64,000 bases of DNA, taken from positions 248,001-312,000 of the forward strand of contig NZ_VOHA01000003.1 in assembly GCF_007859315.1 (NCBI RefSeq), in the 5' to 3' direction. The position numbers were made by a program, and so were the translations under genes. Positions within the stretch are counted from its first letter, which is position 1. Each line of letters opens with the position of its first letter. Of this stretch, positions 49,574 to 58,117 are shown in pieces. Under the pieces are notes generated by a model that made no database searches, was not told the DNA's origin, and was given only the letters and a program-made list of their open reading frames with translations. Source of the stretch: Reyranella sp. CPCC 100927 (lineage in GTDB: Bacteria; Pseudomonadota; Alphaproteobacteria; Reyranellales; Reyranellaceae).

Positions 49574-50422
49574 ATGGATCGCAGCGACATCCGCGATGCC
49601 ATCCAGCTGTTCCAGTACAGTCGTACGGCGATGGCCGGCGGTCGCGCAGCGGACGTGGTGCGCACGCTGTGGCGGCTGGAAGCCGCCGGCGAGATCGGCT
49701 TCGCCGATCGGGGTGCCGCGCGGCGCCATGGCGGCTGGAGAGAGGACCGGGAGGGGTTCGACCTGCAGGTCGGCATCAACTACATCAAGTCGCTGCCGGC
49801 GTCGGAACGGCTCGGCGGACTGTCGCTGGTGCTGGTGCACGAGGGCACGCATGCCGCGGTGAATTTCACCCGGCTGCTCGATGAGATGGCGGCCCGGCTG
49901 TTGTCCATTCACTACTATCGCGAACTGATCGGGCCCGGCGTCTTCAACGAGGCCAACGATCCGCCGCGGCCCGGCAAGCCGTTCGGCATCGTGCGCCTCA
50001 ATCCCAGCCGGTTCGAGAGCCTGCGCAAGCAGAGCGATGCACTGAAACGCGATCGGCTCGTCGATTACATCCTGGCCAACAAGACCTACCGGAAATCGAG
50101 CTATGTCGATGCGCAGTGGGTCGTCGATCACATGTCGCTGTGGGGTGGCCTCGCCAACCGGCTGCCGGCAACCAAGGGCATCTATGTGCACGCGCTGGCG
50201 CAGAGCGCCGACCGCTATCACGTCGTGCGCATCCTCGACATCCTGGAAAGCATCAACAACCGCCCCGACTGGGACGCCATGATGGCGGCCGCCAAGCGGT
50301 TGTCGCGCCTGCAGCTGGCGCTCGACGATCTCACCACGGACCGGCGCCTGTCGGACCGGATCGCGGCCCTGCAGCGGCGCTGGAACGTGACCCTGATCGA
50401 GATGCCGCCCGTGCGCCGCTGA
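49574..50422 (+). CDS. Uncharacterised protein with HEGTH motif, putative zinc metallopeptidase
   Basis: A 282-residue soluble protein with no signal peptide. The hydrophobic strand GLSLVLVHEGTHAAV carries HExxH (His89, Glu90, His93). The downstream helix LLDEMAARLLSIHYY offers Asp103 or Glu104 as a third ligand, about 11 residues after the second His, a gluzincin-like spacing. The rest is helical with no domain I know. The frame starts MDRSDIRDAIQLF and ends six bases before a convergent gene. It may be a cytoplasmic peptidase or a family that only resembles one. The activity is inferred from the motif. Confidence 0.7.
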   Translation: MDRSDIRDAIQLFQYSRTAMAGGRAADVVRTLWRLEAAGEIGFADRGAARRHGGWREDREGFDLQVGINYIKSLPASERLGGLSLVLVHEGTHAAVNFTRLLDEMAARLLSIHYYRELIGPGVFNEANDPPRPGKPFGIVRLNPSRFESLRKQSDALKRDRLVDYILANKTYRKSSYVDAQWVVDHMSLWGGLANRLPATKGIYVHALAQSADRYHVVRILDILESINNRPDWDAMMAAAKRLSRLQLALDDLTTDRRLSDRIAALQRRWNVTLIEMPPVRR

Positions 50423-50428
50423 CGCTGT

Positions 50429-52096
50429 TCACGCCGCCGGCTTGGCGGCGGGACGCACCTTGGGCAGCATCAGGAGCGGCCACGGATCGGGCATCTCGCC
50501 CACCGGCACCTCGATCAACGCCGGCCCGCCCGATGCGAAGGCTTTGCGCAGGGCGGCACGCAGGGCATCGGGCGTGGTGGCGCGCACGCCCATCATGCCG
50601 AAGCTGTCGGCCAGCTTCACGAAGTCCGGGTTGGCGAGATCGACGGCGATGGTGCGGTTGCCGTAGCTCTGCTTCTGGATGCGCATGACGTTGCCGAAGG
50701 CGCCATCGTTGAACACGACGAACACGGCGCCGATGTTGTGACGCACCGCGGTCGACAGCTCCTGGACGTTGAACATGAAGCCGCCATCGCCGCTCACCGA
50801 CAGCACCGGCACGTCGGGTCGCGCCGCCTTGACGCCGATCGCCGCCGCCACGCCCCAGCCCAGCGTGCCCTGGTAGCCGGTCGAGATGTAGGTGCGCGGC
50901 GCATAGGTCGGGAAGGCGAGCCGGCTGGCGTAGCCGATCTGGGTCAGCTCCTCGACATAGATGCCGTTGTCCGGCAGCTCGGCGCGCAGCACCTCGATGA
51001 AGGCGAGCTGCGGCGCCAGCCGCGCGTGCTTGGTGGCCGACTCGGCTTTGAGTGCGCGCAATTCGTCGGTGCGCGAAGAGCGTCGCGCGTTGTGCTTGGG
51101 CAGGACGGCGCGCAGGTGCGCCATCACCGAGGCCGCGTCACCCACGATGCCGACGTCGGGCCGGCGCAGGCGGCTGTGTTCCTCGGGATCGATGTCGATG
51201 CGCACGATCTTCACCGCATCGTCGACGCCCCAGATCATCTGTTGCGTCTGCAGGCGCGTGCCGACGGCCAGCACCACGTCGGCTTCGGCCCACAGGCGAT
51301 GCGCTTCGGTCAGCACCACGGAGAGCGGGTGGCGCGAATCCACGATGCCGCGGCCCATGCGGTGCGATGCCACCGGCGCCTGCAGCATGTCGGCGACGGC
51401 GGCGACGTGCTCGGCCGCGTCGAGCGCGCCGCCGCCGACGATGATCAGTGGCCGCTTCGCCGCGCCCAGCAGCTTGGCGGCGCGCTCGACGCCGTCCTCA
51501 TCGACCGGGATGGCGGTCCCGGCGGTCGGTCCTTGCAGGGCCACGGGCGCCTGCTGCGCCCACACGTCCATCGAGCATTCCAGCCCGACCGGGCGCGGCC
51601 GGCCGCTCTGCAGCTGGCGGAACGCCTCGGCGACGGTGGCCGGCGCCTCGGCGGCGCCATGGATGCGCTGCGCCCATTTGGTCAGGCTGCGCATGACGCC
51701 GAGCTGGTCGGGGATCTCGTGCAGCAGGCCGAGGTTGCGGCCCAGCGACGGCAACGGGATCTGGCCGATCACGGCCAGCACCGGCGCGTTGGTGCCGTAG
51801 GCGGTGGCCAGCGCCGCTGTCGTGTTCAGGAAGCCGGGGCCGGGCACCACGCCGTAGGCGGCCGGTTTGCCGGTCGCCATCGCGGCGCCGACGGCCATGT
51901 AGGCGGCGCCCTGCTCGTGGCGGGCGTGGATGGCGCGGATCTGGTCCTGCGAGTCGAACAGCGCATCGAAGAACGGATCGTTCTGCACGCCGGGCAGGCA
52001 GAACATCGTGTCGATGCCGTTGATCGCCAGCGACCGTACGACGGCCTGGGCCGTGCTCATGCGCTCGGCTGCGGCCGGGCTCGCGGAACCATGCAT
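50429..52096 (-). CDS. Thiamine-diphosphate-dependent enzyme, acetolactate-synthase-like
   Basis: A 555-residue enzyme with the three-domain layout of acetolactate synthase, benzoylformate decarboxylase and related proteins. Glu61 in RHEQGAAYMA should activate the cofactor. The ThDP/Mg motif is GDGGFMFNVQELSTAVRHN with the Asn in VFNDGAFGN. The central domain has IIVGGGALDAAEHV. GGAGGGAG lies just upstream of the ATG at 52096, which favours it over the Met at residue 13. No regulatory subunit gene is near, which argues against the biosynthetic IlvB and for a catabolic decarboxylase or carboligase. Confidence 0.9.
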   Translation of the reverse strand: MHGSASPAAAERMSTAQAVVRSLAINGIDTMFCLPGVQNDPFFDALFDSQDQIRAIHARHEQGAAYMAVGAAMATGKPAAYGVVPGPGFLNTTAALATAYGTNAPVLAVIGQIPLPSLGRNLGLLHEIPDQLGVMRSLTKWAQRIHGAAEAPATVAEAFRQLQSGRPRPVGLECSMDVWAQQAPVALQGPTAGTAIPVDEDGVERAAKLLGAAKRPLIIVGGGALDAAEHVAAVADMLQAPVASHRMGRGIVDSRHPLSVVLTEAHRLWAEADVVLAVGTRLQTQQMIWGVDDAVKIVRIDIDPEEHSRLRRPDVGIVGDAASVMAHLRAVLPKHNARRSSRTDELRALKAESATKHARLAPQLAFIEVLRAELPDNGIYVEELTQIGYASRLAFPTYAPRTYISTGYQGTLGWGVAAAIGVKAARPDVPVLSVSGDGGFMFNVQELSTAVRHNIGAVFVVFNDGAFGNVMRIQKQSYGNRTIAVDLANPDFVKLADSFGMMGVRATTPDALRAALRKAFASGGPALIEVPVGEMPDPWPLLMLPKVRPAAKPAA

Positions 52097-52260
52097 GGGA
52101 CGCTCCCTCCAATCTCTTTCGGCGCGACCATGGCCGAAGCACCGCCGCCCGTCGAGGGTATTCCTAGGATGCGGAAAATCCTTTGGCAGTTGTCACAAAT
52201 TTCGTCGATCGCGCGCTGTTGTCCCCTTGAGTCGGACCGCCGGCCGCGACATGGTGCGCC

Positions 52261-52980
52261 ATGTCGTCGATTGCGTTCGCGTTCAATGGAGCCGTCGTCG
52301 AGGCCTGCGCCGACGGCGCGCTGTGGTGGCCCGACGAGCGGCTGCTGGCGGTGGCCGACCTGCATCTGGAAAAGGGCACATGGTACGGCGCCCGCACCGG
52401 CCAGTTGCTGCCGCCCTACGATACGCGCACGACGCTCGACCGGCTGGCCCGCTGCATCGCGGTATTGCGGCCGCGCACCGTGGTGTGCGTCGGCGACTCG
52501 TTCCACGACACCGACGCGGCGGCGCGCATCGATGCCGGCGACGCCGCCACGCTGGCGCGCCTGATCGCCGCGGTCGGCGAGTGGATCTGGCTGGTCGGCA
52601 ACCACGATCCGCACCCGCCGCGAGAGTGGGGCGGCATGGTGAGCCACGAACTGGCGTTCGGTCCGCTGGCGTTCCGCCATGAAGCCGATCGCACGCCGCT
52701 CACCAACTGCGACGGCGAGATCTCGGGCCACTATCATCCCGTCGCGGTGCTGACGGTGCGTGGTCGCGGCCTGCGCCGGCGCTGCTTCGTGACCGACGGC
52801 CGCCGCCTGATCCTGCCCTCGTTCGGCGCCTACACCGGCGGCCTCAACGCGCGCGATCCCGCCATCGCCGAGCTGTTCGACGATACCTACGACGTGCTGG
52901 CGCTGGGCGCCGCGAGCGTACATCGCCTGTCCAGCCGCATCCTGCGCCCCGACGCCGTCATGGCGGAGCTGGTCGGATAG
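52261..52980 (+). CDS. pdeM: PdeM, ligase-associated DNA-repair metallophosphoesterase
   Basis: A 239-residue calcineurin-like phosphoesterase. All metal motifs are present in order: ADLHLEKG (Asp33, His35), GDSFHD, GNHDP and GHYHP. ADLHLEKG with the late PSFGAYTGGLN is characteristic of the PdeM family, usually found with an ATP-dependent ligase, a helicase (Lhr-like) and an exonuclease. None of those partners is in the window, so it is an orphan copy here. It starts 164 bases from the divergent ThDP-enzyme gene. Confidence 0.9.
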   Translation: MSSIAFAFNGAVVEACADGALWWPDERLLAVADLHLEKGTWYGARTGQLLPPYDTRTTLDRLARCIAVLRPRTVVCVGDSFHDTDAAARIDAGDAATLARLIAAVGEWIWLVGNHDPHPPREWGGMVSHELAFGPLAFRHEADRTPLTNCDGEISGHYHPVAVLTVRGRGLRRRCFVTDGRRLILPSFGAYTGGLNARDPAIAELFDDTYDVLALGAASVHRLSSRILRPDAVMAELVG

Positions 52981-52990
52981 GGGCACCGGC

Positions 52991-53440
52991 ATGCGATGGC
53001 GCGTCACGCTCACACTGGCGCTTCTGGCCGGCGGCTGCGTTTCCGGCCCGCCGTTGCCAGCCGTGACGGCGGCGCACGGCGTGGTCAATGTCGACGCATC
53101 CTGTCTTCACCGACAGTTGGTGGCCTACACGGTCCGCAGCGGATTCGTCGTTCGCTCGAGCAGTGATACGCGCATTGTCGCCGGCCGGATCAGGCATCCG
53201 ATCGGTCCATCCTTGTTCAGTACGCGCGCACTCGAAACGCCCGAGGAGCGGATTCAATTGACCCTGATCCCGGTCGGCGGCAACGGCCTGCGTGTCGAGA
53301 TGGCCGGCGGTTATGGCATCGCGCCCGGCGCAGGATTGGACGGCACCACGCCGGTTGCGCTCTCGGCCGACGACGTGGCGACGTTTGCCGCCGAACTCGA
53401 CCGCATGGCCGCCGCGTGTCCGGCCAAAGCCTCGGGCTAG
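52991..53440 (+). CDS. Small lipoprotein of unknown function
   Basis: A 149-residue protein starting MRWRVTLTLALLAGGCVSG with a lipobox LAGGC at residues 12-16. The mature part is beta-like with no family I recognise. It begins 10 bases after pdeM and may be co-transcribed. Its TAG stop is formed by the CTAG terminus of the inverted-repeat element that follows, so the ancestral C-terminus may have been longer or different. Confidence 0.75.
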   Translation: MRWRVTLTLALLAGGCVSGPPLPAVTAAHGVVNVDASCLHRQLVAYTVRSGFVVRSSSDTRIVAGRIRHPIGPSLFSTRALETPEERIQLTLIPVGGNGLRVEMAGGYGIAPGAGLDGTTPVALSADDVATFAAELDRMAAACPAKASG

Positions 53441-53648
53441 AGCGGTTCATCGTGTAATGGAATCGCCATTGCTGTCGTCCTGAGCGCAGCGAAGGACCTT
53501 GCGGTGGATCGCTCAAAGAGCGTCGGCGCTGGTGATCATCAGCGCCGACAGCGGCTATACCAACACCGCAGGATCCTTCGCTGCGCTCAGGATGACAGCG
53601 GCGGCCGACCAGGCCTCTCTGCTCCTATCAAAACGTGAAGCGCTCTAG
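53437..53648. mobile_element. MITE-like nested inverted-repeat element
   Basis: The termini CTAGAGCGGTTCA (from 53437) and its near complement TGAAGCGCTCTAG (to 53648) bound about 212 bases. Inside are 34-base inverted arms carrying GTCCTGAGCGCAGCGAAGGA and its complement, with few mismatches. The sequence TCCTTCGCTGCGCTCAGGAT is a motif I associate with dispersed palindromes in many alphaproteobacteria. There is no coding capacity. The CTAG at each end supplies the stop codons of both convergent flanking genes. Confidence 0.8.
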
Positions 53649-54442
53649 AATTCGTATTTCACCGTCACTTCGCCCAGCCCGTCGATGCGGCCGACCGCGG
53701 TGGTGCCGACGGGGATGAACTGGCAGGCCACCATGCTGCCGGTCGAGACGATCATGCCCTTCTTGAGCTGCTTGCCGTGCTCGCCCAGCTTGTTGGCGAC
53801 CCAGGCCAGCGAGTTCACGCAATGGCCCATCACGTCGCCGGACGATCCGGTGGCCACCACCTCGCCGTCGAACGACACCGAGCCCTTGAGGTTGGCGAGG
53901 TCGAGCTTGGCCCAGTCCGGGTTTTCCGCCGCCAGCAGCGAGCCCCAGTTCCAGCCCACATCCATGATCAGGTGCAGCGCCGACAGGCGGCTGTAGTCGG
54001 CACCGCGGTCCTCGATCAGTTCGAAGCCGGCGCGCGCCGAGGCGATGTAGGGTGTGATGCTGTCCTTGTCGTAGGGCTTGCCGGATGCTGGCGCCGGCAC
54101 GTCGGCGTTGACGGTGAGGATGATCTCCAGTTCCAGCCCCAGCCGTGTGTGCTGCGATGCCTTCAAGGTCACGGCGCGCTCGAAGACGCGGTTGCGCCGG
54201 ATCGGGCCATAGGCCGGGCTGCGCAATCCTGTCTGCTCCCAGATCGCCGGTGCCGTCAGGCCGATCTTGTAGCCCGCGACATCGCCATCCTCGGCCACGA
54301 TGCGCTTGAGGTAAGCGTCCTGCCCGGCATAGGCGGTGCGCTCGTCGGCCGGCATGCGGGCCTTGGGCCACCAGCCGACCGTCACGCGCGAGCGGCGCAC
54401 ATCCATCAGATAGTCGGCGATCTGTTCGGCAGTGACGGCCAT
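53645..54442 (-). CDS. 2-oxopent-4-enoate hydratase-like protein (FAH superfamily)
   Basis: A 265-residue protein resembling MhpD/HpcG hydratases, which add water to 2-hydroxypenta-2,4-dienoate in aromatic meta-cleavage. Seen: GYKIGLTAPAIWEQTGL (about 55-72), the acidic LGLELEIILTV metal-binding region, and VMGHCVNSLAWVANKLGEHG followed by KKGMIVSTGSM near the end. AGGAGG lies seven bases before the ATG at 54442. The 41-residue upstream extension is rejected. No other meta-pathway genes are nearby, so the pathway is open. The stop lies in the terminus of the adjacent MITE-like element. Confidence 0.88.
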   Translation of the reverse strand: MAVTAEQIADYLMDVRRSRVTVGWWPKARMPADERTAYAGQDAYLKRIVAEDGDVAGYKIGLTAPAIWEQTGLRSPAYGPIRRNRVFERAVTLKASQHTRLGLELEIILTVNADVPAPASGKPYDKDSITPYIASARAGFELIEDRGADYSRLSALHLIMDVGWNWGSLLAAENPDWAKLDLANLKGSVSFDGEVVATGSSGDVMGHCVNSLAWVANKLGEHGKQLKKGMIVSTGSMVACQFIPVGTTAVGRIDGLGEVTVKYEF

Positions 54443-54573
54443 GGCGTTCCTCCTGGGTTTTGTGGCGGCATCCTGCCAAGCCCCGCGAGGTCCGCCAAGA
54501 AATTCCCGCCTCGCGGTATGGCGAGGAACGACACAGTCTTGCATTCGCGGCGGCGGGCGGCCCACAATCGGCC

Positions 54574-55245
54574 ATGCCCCGCATTCATCCGCCTCTTGAG
54601 CGACCGATTCGCGTCGGCGCCCTGGTCGGCGCTGTCCTCGCCGGCGGCGAAGGCCGCCGCCTGGGTCCCGGCATCGAGAAGCCGCTGCGCCGCTTGCACG
54701 GCACGCCCTTGATCGCGCATGCGCTGTCGCGCCTGCGCCCGCAGGTCGCGGGCCTGGTGATCAGCACGCACGGCGATGCCGCACGCTTCGACCGCTTCGA
54801 CGTGCCGGTCGTCAGCGACACCATTGCCGCCGATCCCGATGGTCGCCGCCCCGGTCCGCTGGCCGGCGTGTTGGCGGCGATGGCCTGGGCGCGCCAACAG
54901 CACCCGTTCTCACCCTGGCTGCTCACGGTACCGGTCGATGTGCCGTTCCTGCCGCTCGACCTGACCGCCTACCTCGCCGGTCACATGCATGTGCCGGAAG
55001 CCGAGATCCTCACCGTGCGCTATCGCGGCCGGGTGCATCACGCCATCGCGGTGTGGTCGACCGAACTGCTGTCATCGCTGGAGCAGGCGGTGACGGTGGA
55101 TGGCACCCGCAGCATCGAGCGCTTCGCTGCCACCCGCAAGACCGCGGTCTTCGACTGGCCGCGGCGGCGCGTCGATCCGTTTCTCAATATCAACACGCCG
55201 GCCGACTGGCAGCGCGCCGAAGCGATCGCCCGGCATGCCGGCTGA
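54574..55245 (+). CDS. mobA: Molybdenum cofactor guanylyltransferase
   Basis: A 223-residue nucleotidyltransferase that transfers GMP from GTP to molybdopterin to make the bis-MGD cofactor. Motifs: VLAGGEGRRLGPGIEKPL for nucleotide binding, GPLAGVLAAMAWA, VPVDVPFLPLDL carrying the Mg-binding Asp, and FLNINTPADW near the C-terminus. The ATG at 54574 is used. A 38-residue upstream extension is non-conserved. LAGGEGRRLG differs from the usual LAGGxSxRMG, which is within family variation. No molybdoenzyme lies in the window. Confidence 0.9.
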   Translation: MPRIHPPLERPIRVGALVGAVLAGGEGRRLGPGIEKPLRRLHGTPLIAHALSRLRPQVAGLVISTHGDAARFDRFDVPVVSDTIAADPDGRRPGPLAGVLAAMAWARQQHPFSPWLLTVPVDVPFLPLDLTAYLAGHMHVPEAEILTVRYRGRVHHAIAVWSTELLSSLEQAVTVDGTRSIERFAATRKTAVFDWPRRRVDPFLNINTPADWQRAEAIARHAG

Positions 55246-55464
55246 TGTTGGGGTAATAGCGCCGGCCCCTCAGGATGAAGCCGTGCGGTACCCGATGCGA
55301 CAGGACTGCGGCCGGCCGGTGCCATCCCAGATTTAAGAATTCTTAATGACCCCGCCCGCGGGTCGTTGGGCAGAGTGCTGCGCCGTGGGAGCCGGTGATC
55401 GGCCTCTGGTTCTGTTCATGCGGTCCGCACCGGCGGATGGACTGGCGGATCGGGGAGGGCAGGC

Positions 55465-55782
55465 ATGGCCTTGTACGAAACGACCAAGTTCTCGCAGCAG
55501 AAGAGCCGCAACCTGGCGCTGAAACAGTATCGGCCGGCGATCAACGACCGCCTGGCCACGCTGCGCCATCTGCCGAATTTCGGCGGCCAGACACCGGTGG
55601 TGTCGAACGCGGCCAAGAACGCGATCAAGGCCGCCTGCGGCAACCCGTCCACCGCCAACACGCATGTGTACGAGATCGGCATCGGCGGCCATTGGCGGAT
55701 CTTTTTCGCGCAGGCCTTCAGCGGCGGTGTCATTGCGCTGATGTTCGGGCACCTCAACGGCAATGTGCTCGAAGAGCCCTGA
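55465..55782 (+). CDS. Hypothetical protein, 105 residues
   Basis: A small protein with a good start: GGGGAGGGCAGGC upstream of the ATG at 55465. The N-terminal half is basic and helical (SRNLALKQYRPAINDRLATL). The C-terminal half is strand-rich (HVYEIGIGGHWRIFFAQ, GVIALMFGHLNGN). The latter pattern recalls the beta-sheet of RelE/HigB-like toxins, but I see no antitoxin gene in tandem and no clear catalytic residues, so I leave the function open. It is flanked by gaps of 219 and 99 bases. Confidence 0.6.
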   Translation: MALYETTKFSQQKSRNLALKQYRPAINDRLATLRHLPNFGGQTPVVSNAAKNAIKAACGNPSTANTHVYEIGIGGHWRIFFAQAFSGGVIALMFGHLNGNVLEEP

Positions 55783-55881
55783 TCCCTTCCATCGCGGCAC
55801 AGAATAGTGTACCTGCACGTGTCGTGAGCAACGGCACGAACAGCGGTATCTGTGTGCCGATCGTGGAGGGTAGGCGTCGAC

Positions 55882-56697
55882 ATGACTGGCGGGCATCCGC
55901 TCGATGTCGCCACGCGGCTGGTGCCCGTCGGCGATGATCGGTTTTCCGGACACACCTCGGAGGACTACTGGAACTTCGCCGGTCCGTTCGGCGGCATCAC
56001 CGCGGCGATCCTGCTGCGTGCGGTCGTCGATCACCCGCGCCGGCTGGGCAGTCCGGTGGCGCTTACCGTCAATTTCTGTGCGGCCATCGCGCGCGGTGCG
56101 TTCGAACTCGTGGTCAGCGAACAGCGCAGCGGCAAGTCCACTCAACACTGGTCGGTGACCCTGCTGCAGGGCGGCCTGATCGCGGCGACCGCATCGATCG
56201 TATGCGGCGTCCGGCGCCCGACCTGGGCGCACGCCCACGCGAGGCCGCCTGTGGTGCCCCCAGCCGACGCCGTGCCGCCGGTGGTGTTCTCCCTGCCGTC
56301 GAACTGGCTGCAGCGCTACCGGTTCCGGTTCGTCGAGGGCACGCCTGCCATCAGTGCGACACCCCACGATGTGCCGGCCGACCCACGCTCCATCCTCTGG
56401 CTGTCGGATTTGCCTGACCGGCCGCTCGACGTCGTGTCGCTGGCCGCCATGGCCGACGCGTTCCTGCTGCGCCTGCTGCAGGTGCGCGGCATGTTCATCC
56501 CCAGCAGCACCGTGTCGCTGACAACCTACTTCAACGGCACCGATGACGAAGTGCGGGCCCAGGGCACCGCACCGCTTTGCTGTGTCGTCGATTCCCGGCG
56601 CTTCAACGGCGGCTTCCACGACCAGACCGTCGAGCTCTGGGGGGCTGACGGAACGCTGCTGGCATCGAGCGTCCAGGTCGTCTGGTACAAGGAATGA
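55882..56697 (+). CDS. TesB-like acyl-CoA thioesterase family protein
   Basis: A 271-residue protein with double-hotdog layout. The N-terminal half has DYWNFAGPFGGITAAILLRAV, the hot-dog helix typical of the TesB-like thioesterase family. The second half has VSLTTYFNG and FHDQTVELWGADGTLLASS, a typical final strand pair. The ATG at 55882 starts MTGGHPLDVATRL. A ten-residue upstream extension from a GTG-type start is rejected. It would cleave acyl-CoA thioesters. The chain length cannot be predicted. Confidence 0.8.
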   Translation: MTGGHPLDVATRLVPVGDDRFSGHTSEDYWNFAGPFGGITAAILLRAVVDHPRRLGSPVALTVNFCAAIARGAFELVVSEQRSGKSTQHWSVTLLQGGLIAATASIVCGVRRPTWAHAHARPPVVPPADAVPPVVFSLPSNWLQRYRFRFVEGTPAISATPHDVPADPRSILWLSDLPDRPLDVVSLAAMADAFLLRLLQVRGMFIPSSTVSLTTYFNGTDDEVRAQGTAPLCCVVDSRRFNGGFHDQTVELWGADGTLLASSVQVVWYKE

Positions 56698-57018
56698 GGC
56701 CACGGCGCGGGCGCGCACTGCCGTCCGGGACACCTGTCGTGCCGGCATGCCAGTTGCTGCTCCGGCCCTCGTGGAAGCGCGCGCCTGATCGATCCCCGTG
56801 GCGTCACCACAGCGTTACCACCGGACAAGGGTACGCGCCGGCAACCCTTTGTTACGACTTGATGAATTCCGGTTAGGCGGTCTTGCTGCGATGCACTACA
56901 ACCTGCTTCTAACGGCCACGGAAAAGCTTGTTTCCGCATCGCGGGTCCCGTAATACTCCGCCCGCCCTGGGGCCCGCGACAATCAGCGTGGTACAGCGTA
57001 GATGCGAGGGGTTGCGCA
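56698..57018. other. 321-base intergenic region upstream of dksA
   Basis: No gene is supported here. The region contains short AT-richer patches (around 56865-56880 and 56920-56945) before dksA that could hold its promoter. I cannot choose a -35/-10 pair with confidence, and I see no repeat or strong hairpin. Confidence 0.5.
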
Positions 57019-57429
57019 ATGATGCTGCCGCAGAATTATCGGCCGACGGAAAAAGAACCGTTCATGAATGCCATGCAGCAGGAATACTTCCGACAAAAGC
57101 TGCTCAGTTGGAAAGGCGAACTTCTCGAAGAATCAAATCAGACACTGCAGAACATGACGGAGGAAAGCCTCGCGCAACCGGATCTGGCAGATCGCGCGAC
57201 GGCAGAAACGGACAGGGCCCTGGAACTCAGAACGCGGGATCGCTATCGCAAGCTCATCTCCAAGATCGACGCGGCACTGCGCCGCCTGGAAGAAGATACT
57301 TACGGCTACTGCGAAGAAACCGGCGAGCCGATTTCGCTGAAGCGCCTGGAGGCGCGGCCGATCGCGACGCTGAGCGTCGAAGCCCAGGAACGTCACGAGC
57401 GCATGGAACGCACCAAGCGCGACGATTGA
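57019..57429 (+). CDS. dksA: RNA polymerase-binding transcription factor DksA
   Basis: A 136-residue DksA that works with ppGpp on RNA polymerase to control rRNA and amino-acid promoters. The N-terminal coiled coil carries the tip motif PDLADRATAETD (DxxDxA). The C-terminal zinc-finger-like part reads YGYCEETGEPISLKRLEARPIATLS with one cysteine instead of four, the usual alphaproteobacterial form that does not bind zinc. Two ATGs are adjacent (57019 and 57022). GAGGGG at a proper distance and the conserved LPQNYRPTEKEPFMN support this start over the later ATG at 57064. Confidence 0.95.
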   Translation: MMLPQNYRPTEKEPFMNAMQQEYFRQKLLSWKGELLEESNQTLQNMTEESLAQPDLADRATAETDRALELRTRDRYRKLISKIDAALRRLEEDTYGYCEETGEPISLKRLEARPIATLSVEAQERHERMERTKRDD

Positions 57430-57543
57430 GGGGCGTGACAAGACTGCGCGCACGCTGGATAAAGAGGCTGTGAGCTCACGCCCCGCGATCGGCGGGCGTG
57501 AGCACGCGCGGCGAGCGCCGCGCCCAGAGCGAGGTAGCGTGCG

Positions 57544-58008
57544 GTGACAAAGAAGATCTTTCTGCTCGCCGTGACGGCGATCGCCCTGGCAGCCACGTCG
57601 GCGCAGGCGGAGACTGGACGCGCCGCCGATATCCTGCTCGCGCAGCAGACACCGCCTGCCACGCCGCCGGCGGACAAGCCCGCCGACAAACCGGTGGAGA
57701 AGCCGGCCGAAAAGCTCACCGGCATGGCGGCGTGGGCTGCCCTGGTGGGCAACACGGTGGTCGGCAAGATCGAGGGCAAGGAATTTGCCGACTACTACCT
57801 GGCCGATGGCACGGTGAAGTCGCTGGTGGACAGCCAGCTCGCGACCGGCAAGTGGTCGCTGGAAGGCGACAAGATCTGCTTCGTCTACCCGGATGAGCCG
57901 AAGGAATGCTACGCCATGGAAGTGGTCGGTGAAGATGCCACCTTCACCGACAATGCCGGTGCCGGCATCCGCGCCAAGGTCATGAAGGGCAACGCCAAGA
58001 ACTTCTGA
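57544..58008 (+). CDS. Exported protein of unknown function
   Basis: A 154-residue protein from a GTG start. The signal peptide (KIFLLAVTAIALAATSAQA) is followed by a Pro/Lys linker (PADKPADKPVEKPAEK, residues about 42-58). A compact domain follows with VGNTVVGKIEGKEFADYYLADGTVK and GKWSLEGDKICFVYPDEP. Two cysteines 12 residues apart (ICF, ECY) may form a disulfide. The W-x-x-xGD-x-xC pattern resembles small periplasmic domains often annotated DUF995-like, a guess only. The gene is followed four bases later by a family-1 repeat. Confidence 0.75.
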   Translation: MTKKIFLLAVTAIALAATSAQAETGRAADILLAQQTPPATPPADKPADKPVEKPAEKLTGMAAWAALVGNTVVGKIEGKEFADYYLADGTVKSLVDSQLATGKWSLEGDKICFVYPDEPKECYAMEVVGEDATFTDNAGAGIRAKVMKGNAKNF

Positions 58009-58011
58009 AGC

Positions 58012-58115
58012 CCTGGGAGCGCGGGCCTCTGGCCCGCATCGGCGCGAAGCGTCGACGGCCCAAGTTCGCGCGACACCACGGGTTAAGATGCGGGCGGGAC
58101 GCCCGCGCTCCCAGG
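58012..58115. repeat. Palindromic intergenic repeat, family 1, copy B
   Basis: CCTGGGAGCGCGGGC at 58012-58026 and GCCCGCGCTCCCAGG at 58101-58115 are perfect 15-bp inverted repeats. Subterminal GGCCCGCATC and GATGCGGGCGGG add further pairing. It fills the whole space between two convergent genes (stop at 58008, stop at 58118) and probably acts as their terminator. Confidence 0.88.
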
Positions 58116-58117
58116 CG

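Noticed and set aside
55465-55782. RelE/HigB-type toxin
   Set aside because: Only a loose strand pattern matches. There is no adjacent antitoxin frame and no clear catalytic residues, so I left it as hypothetical.
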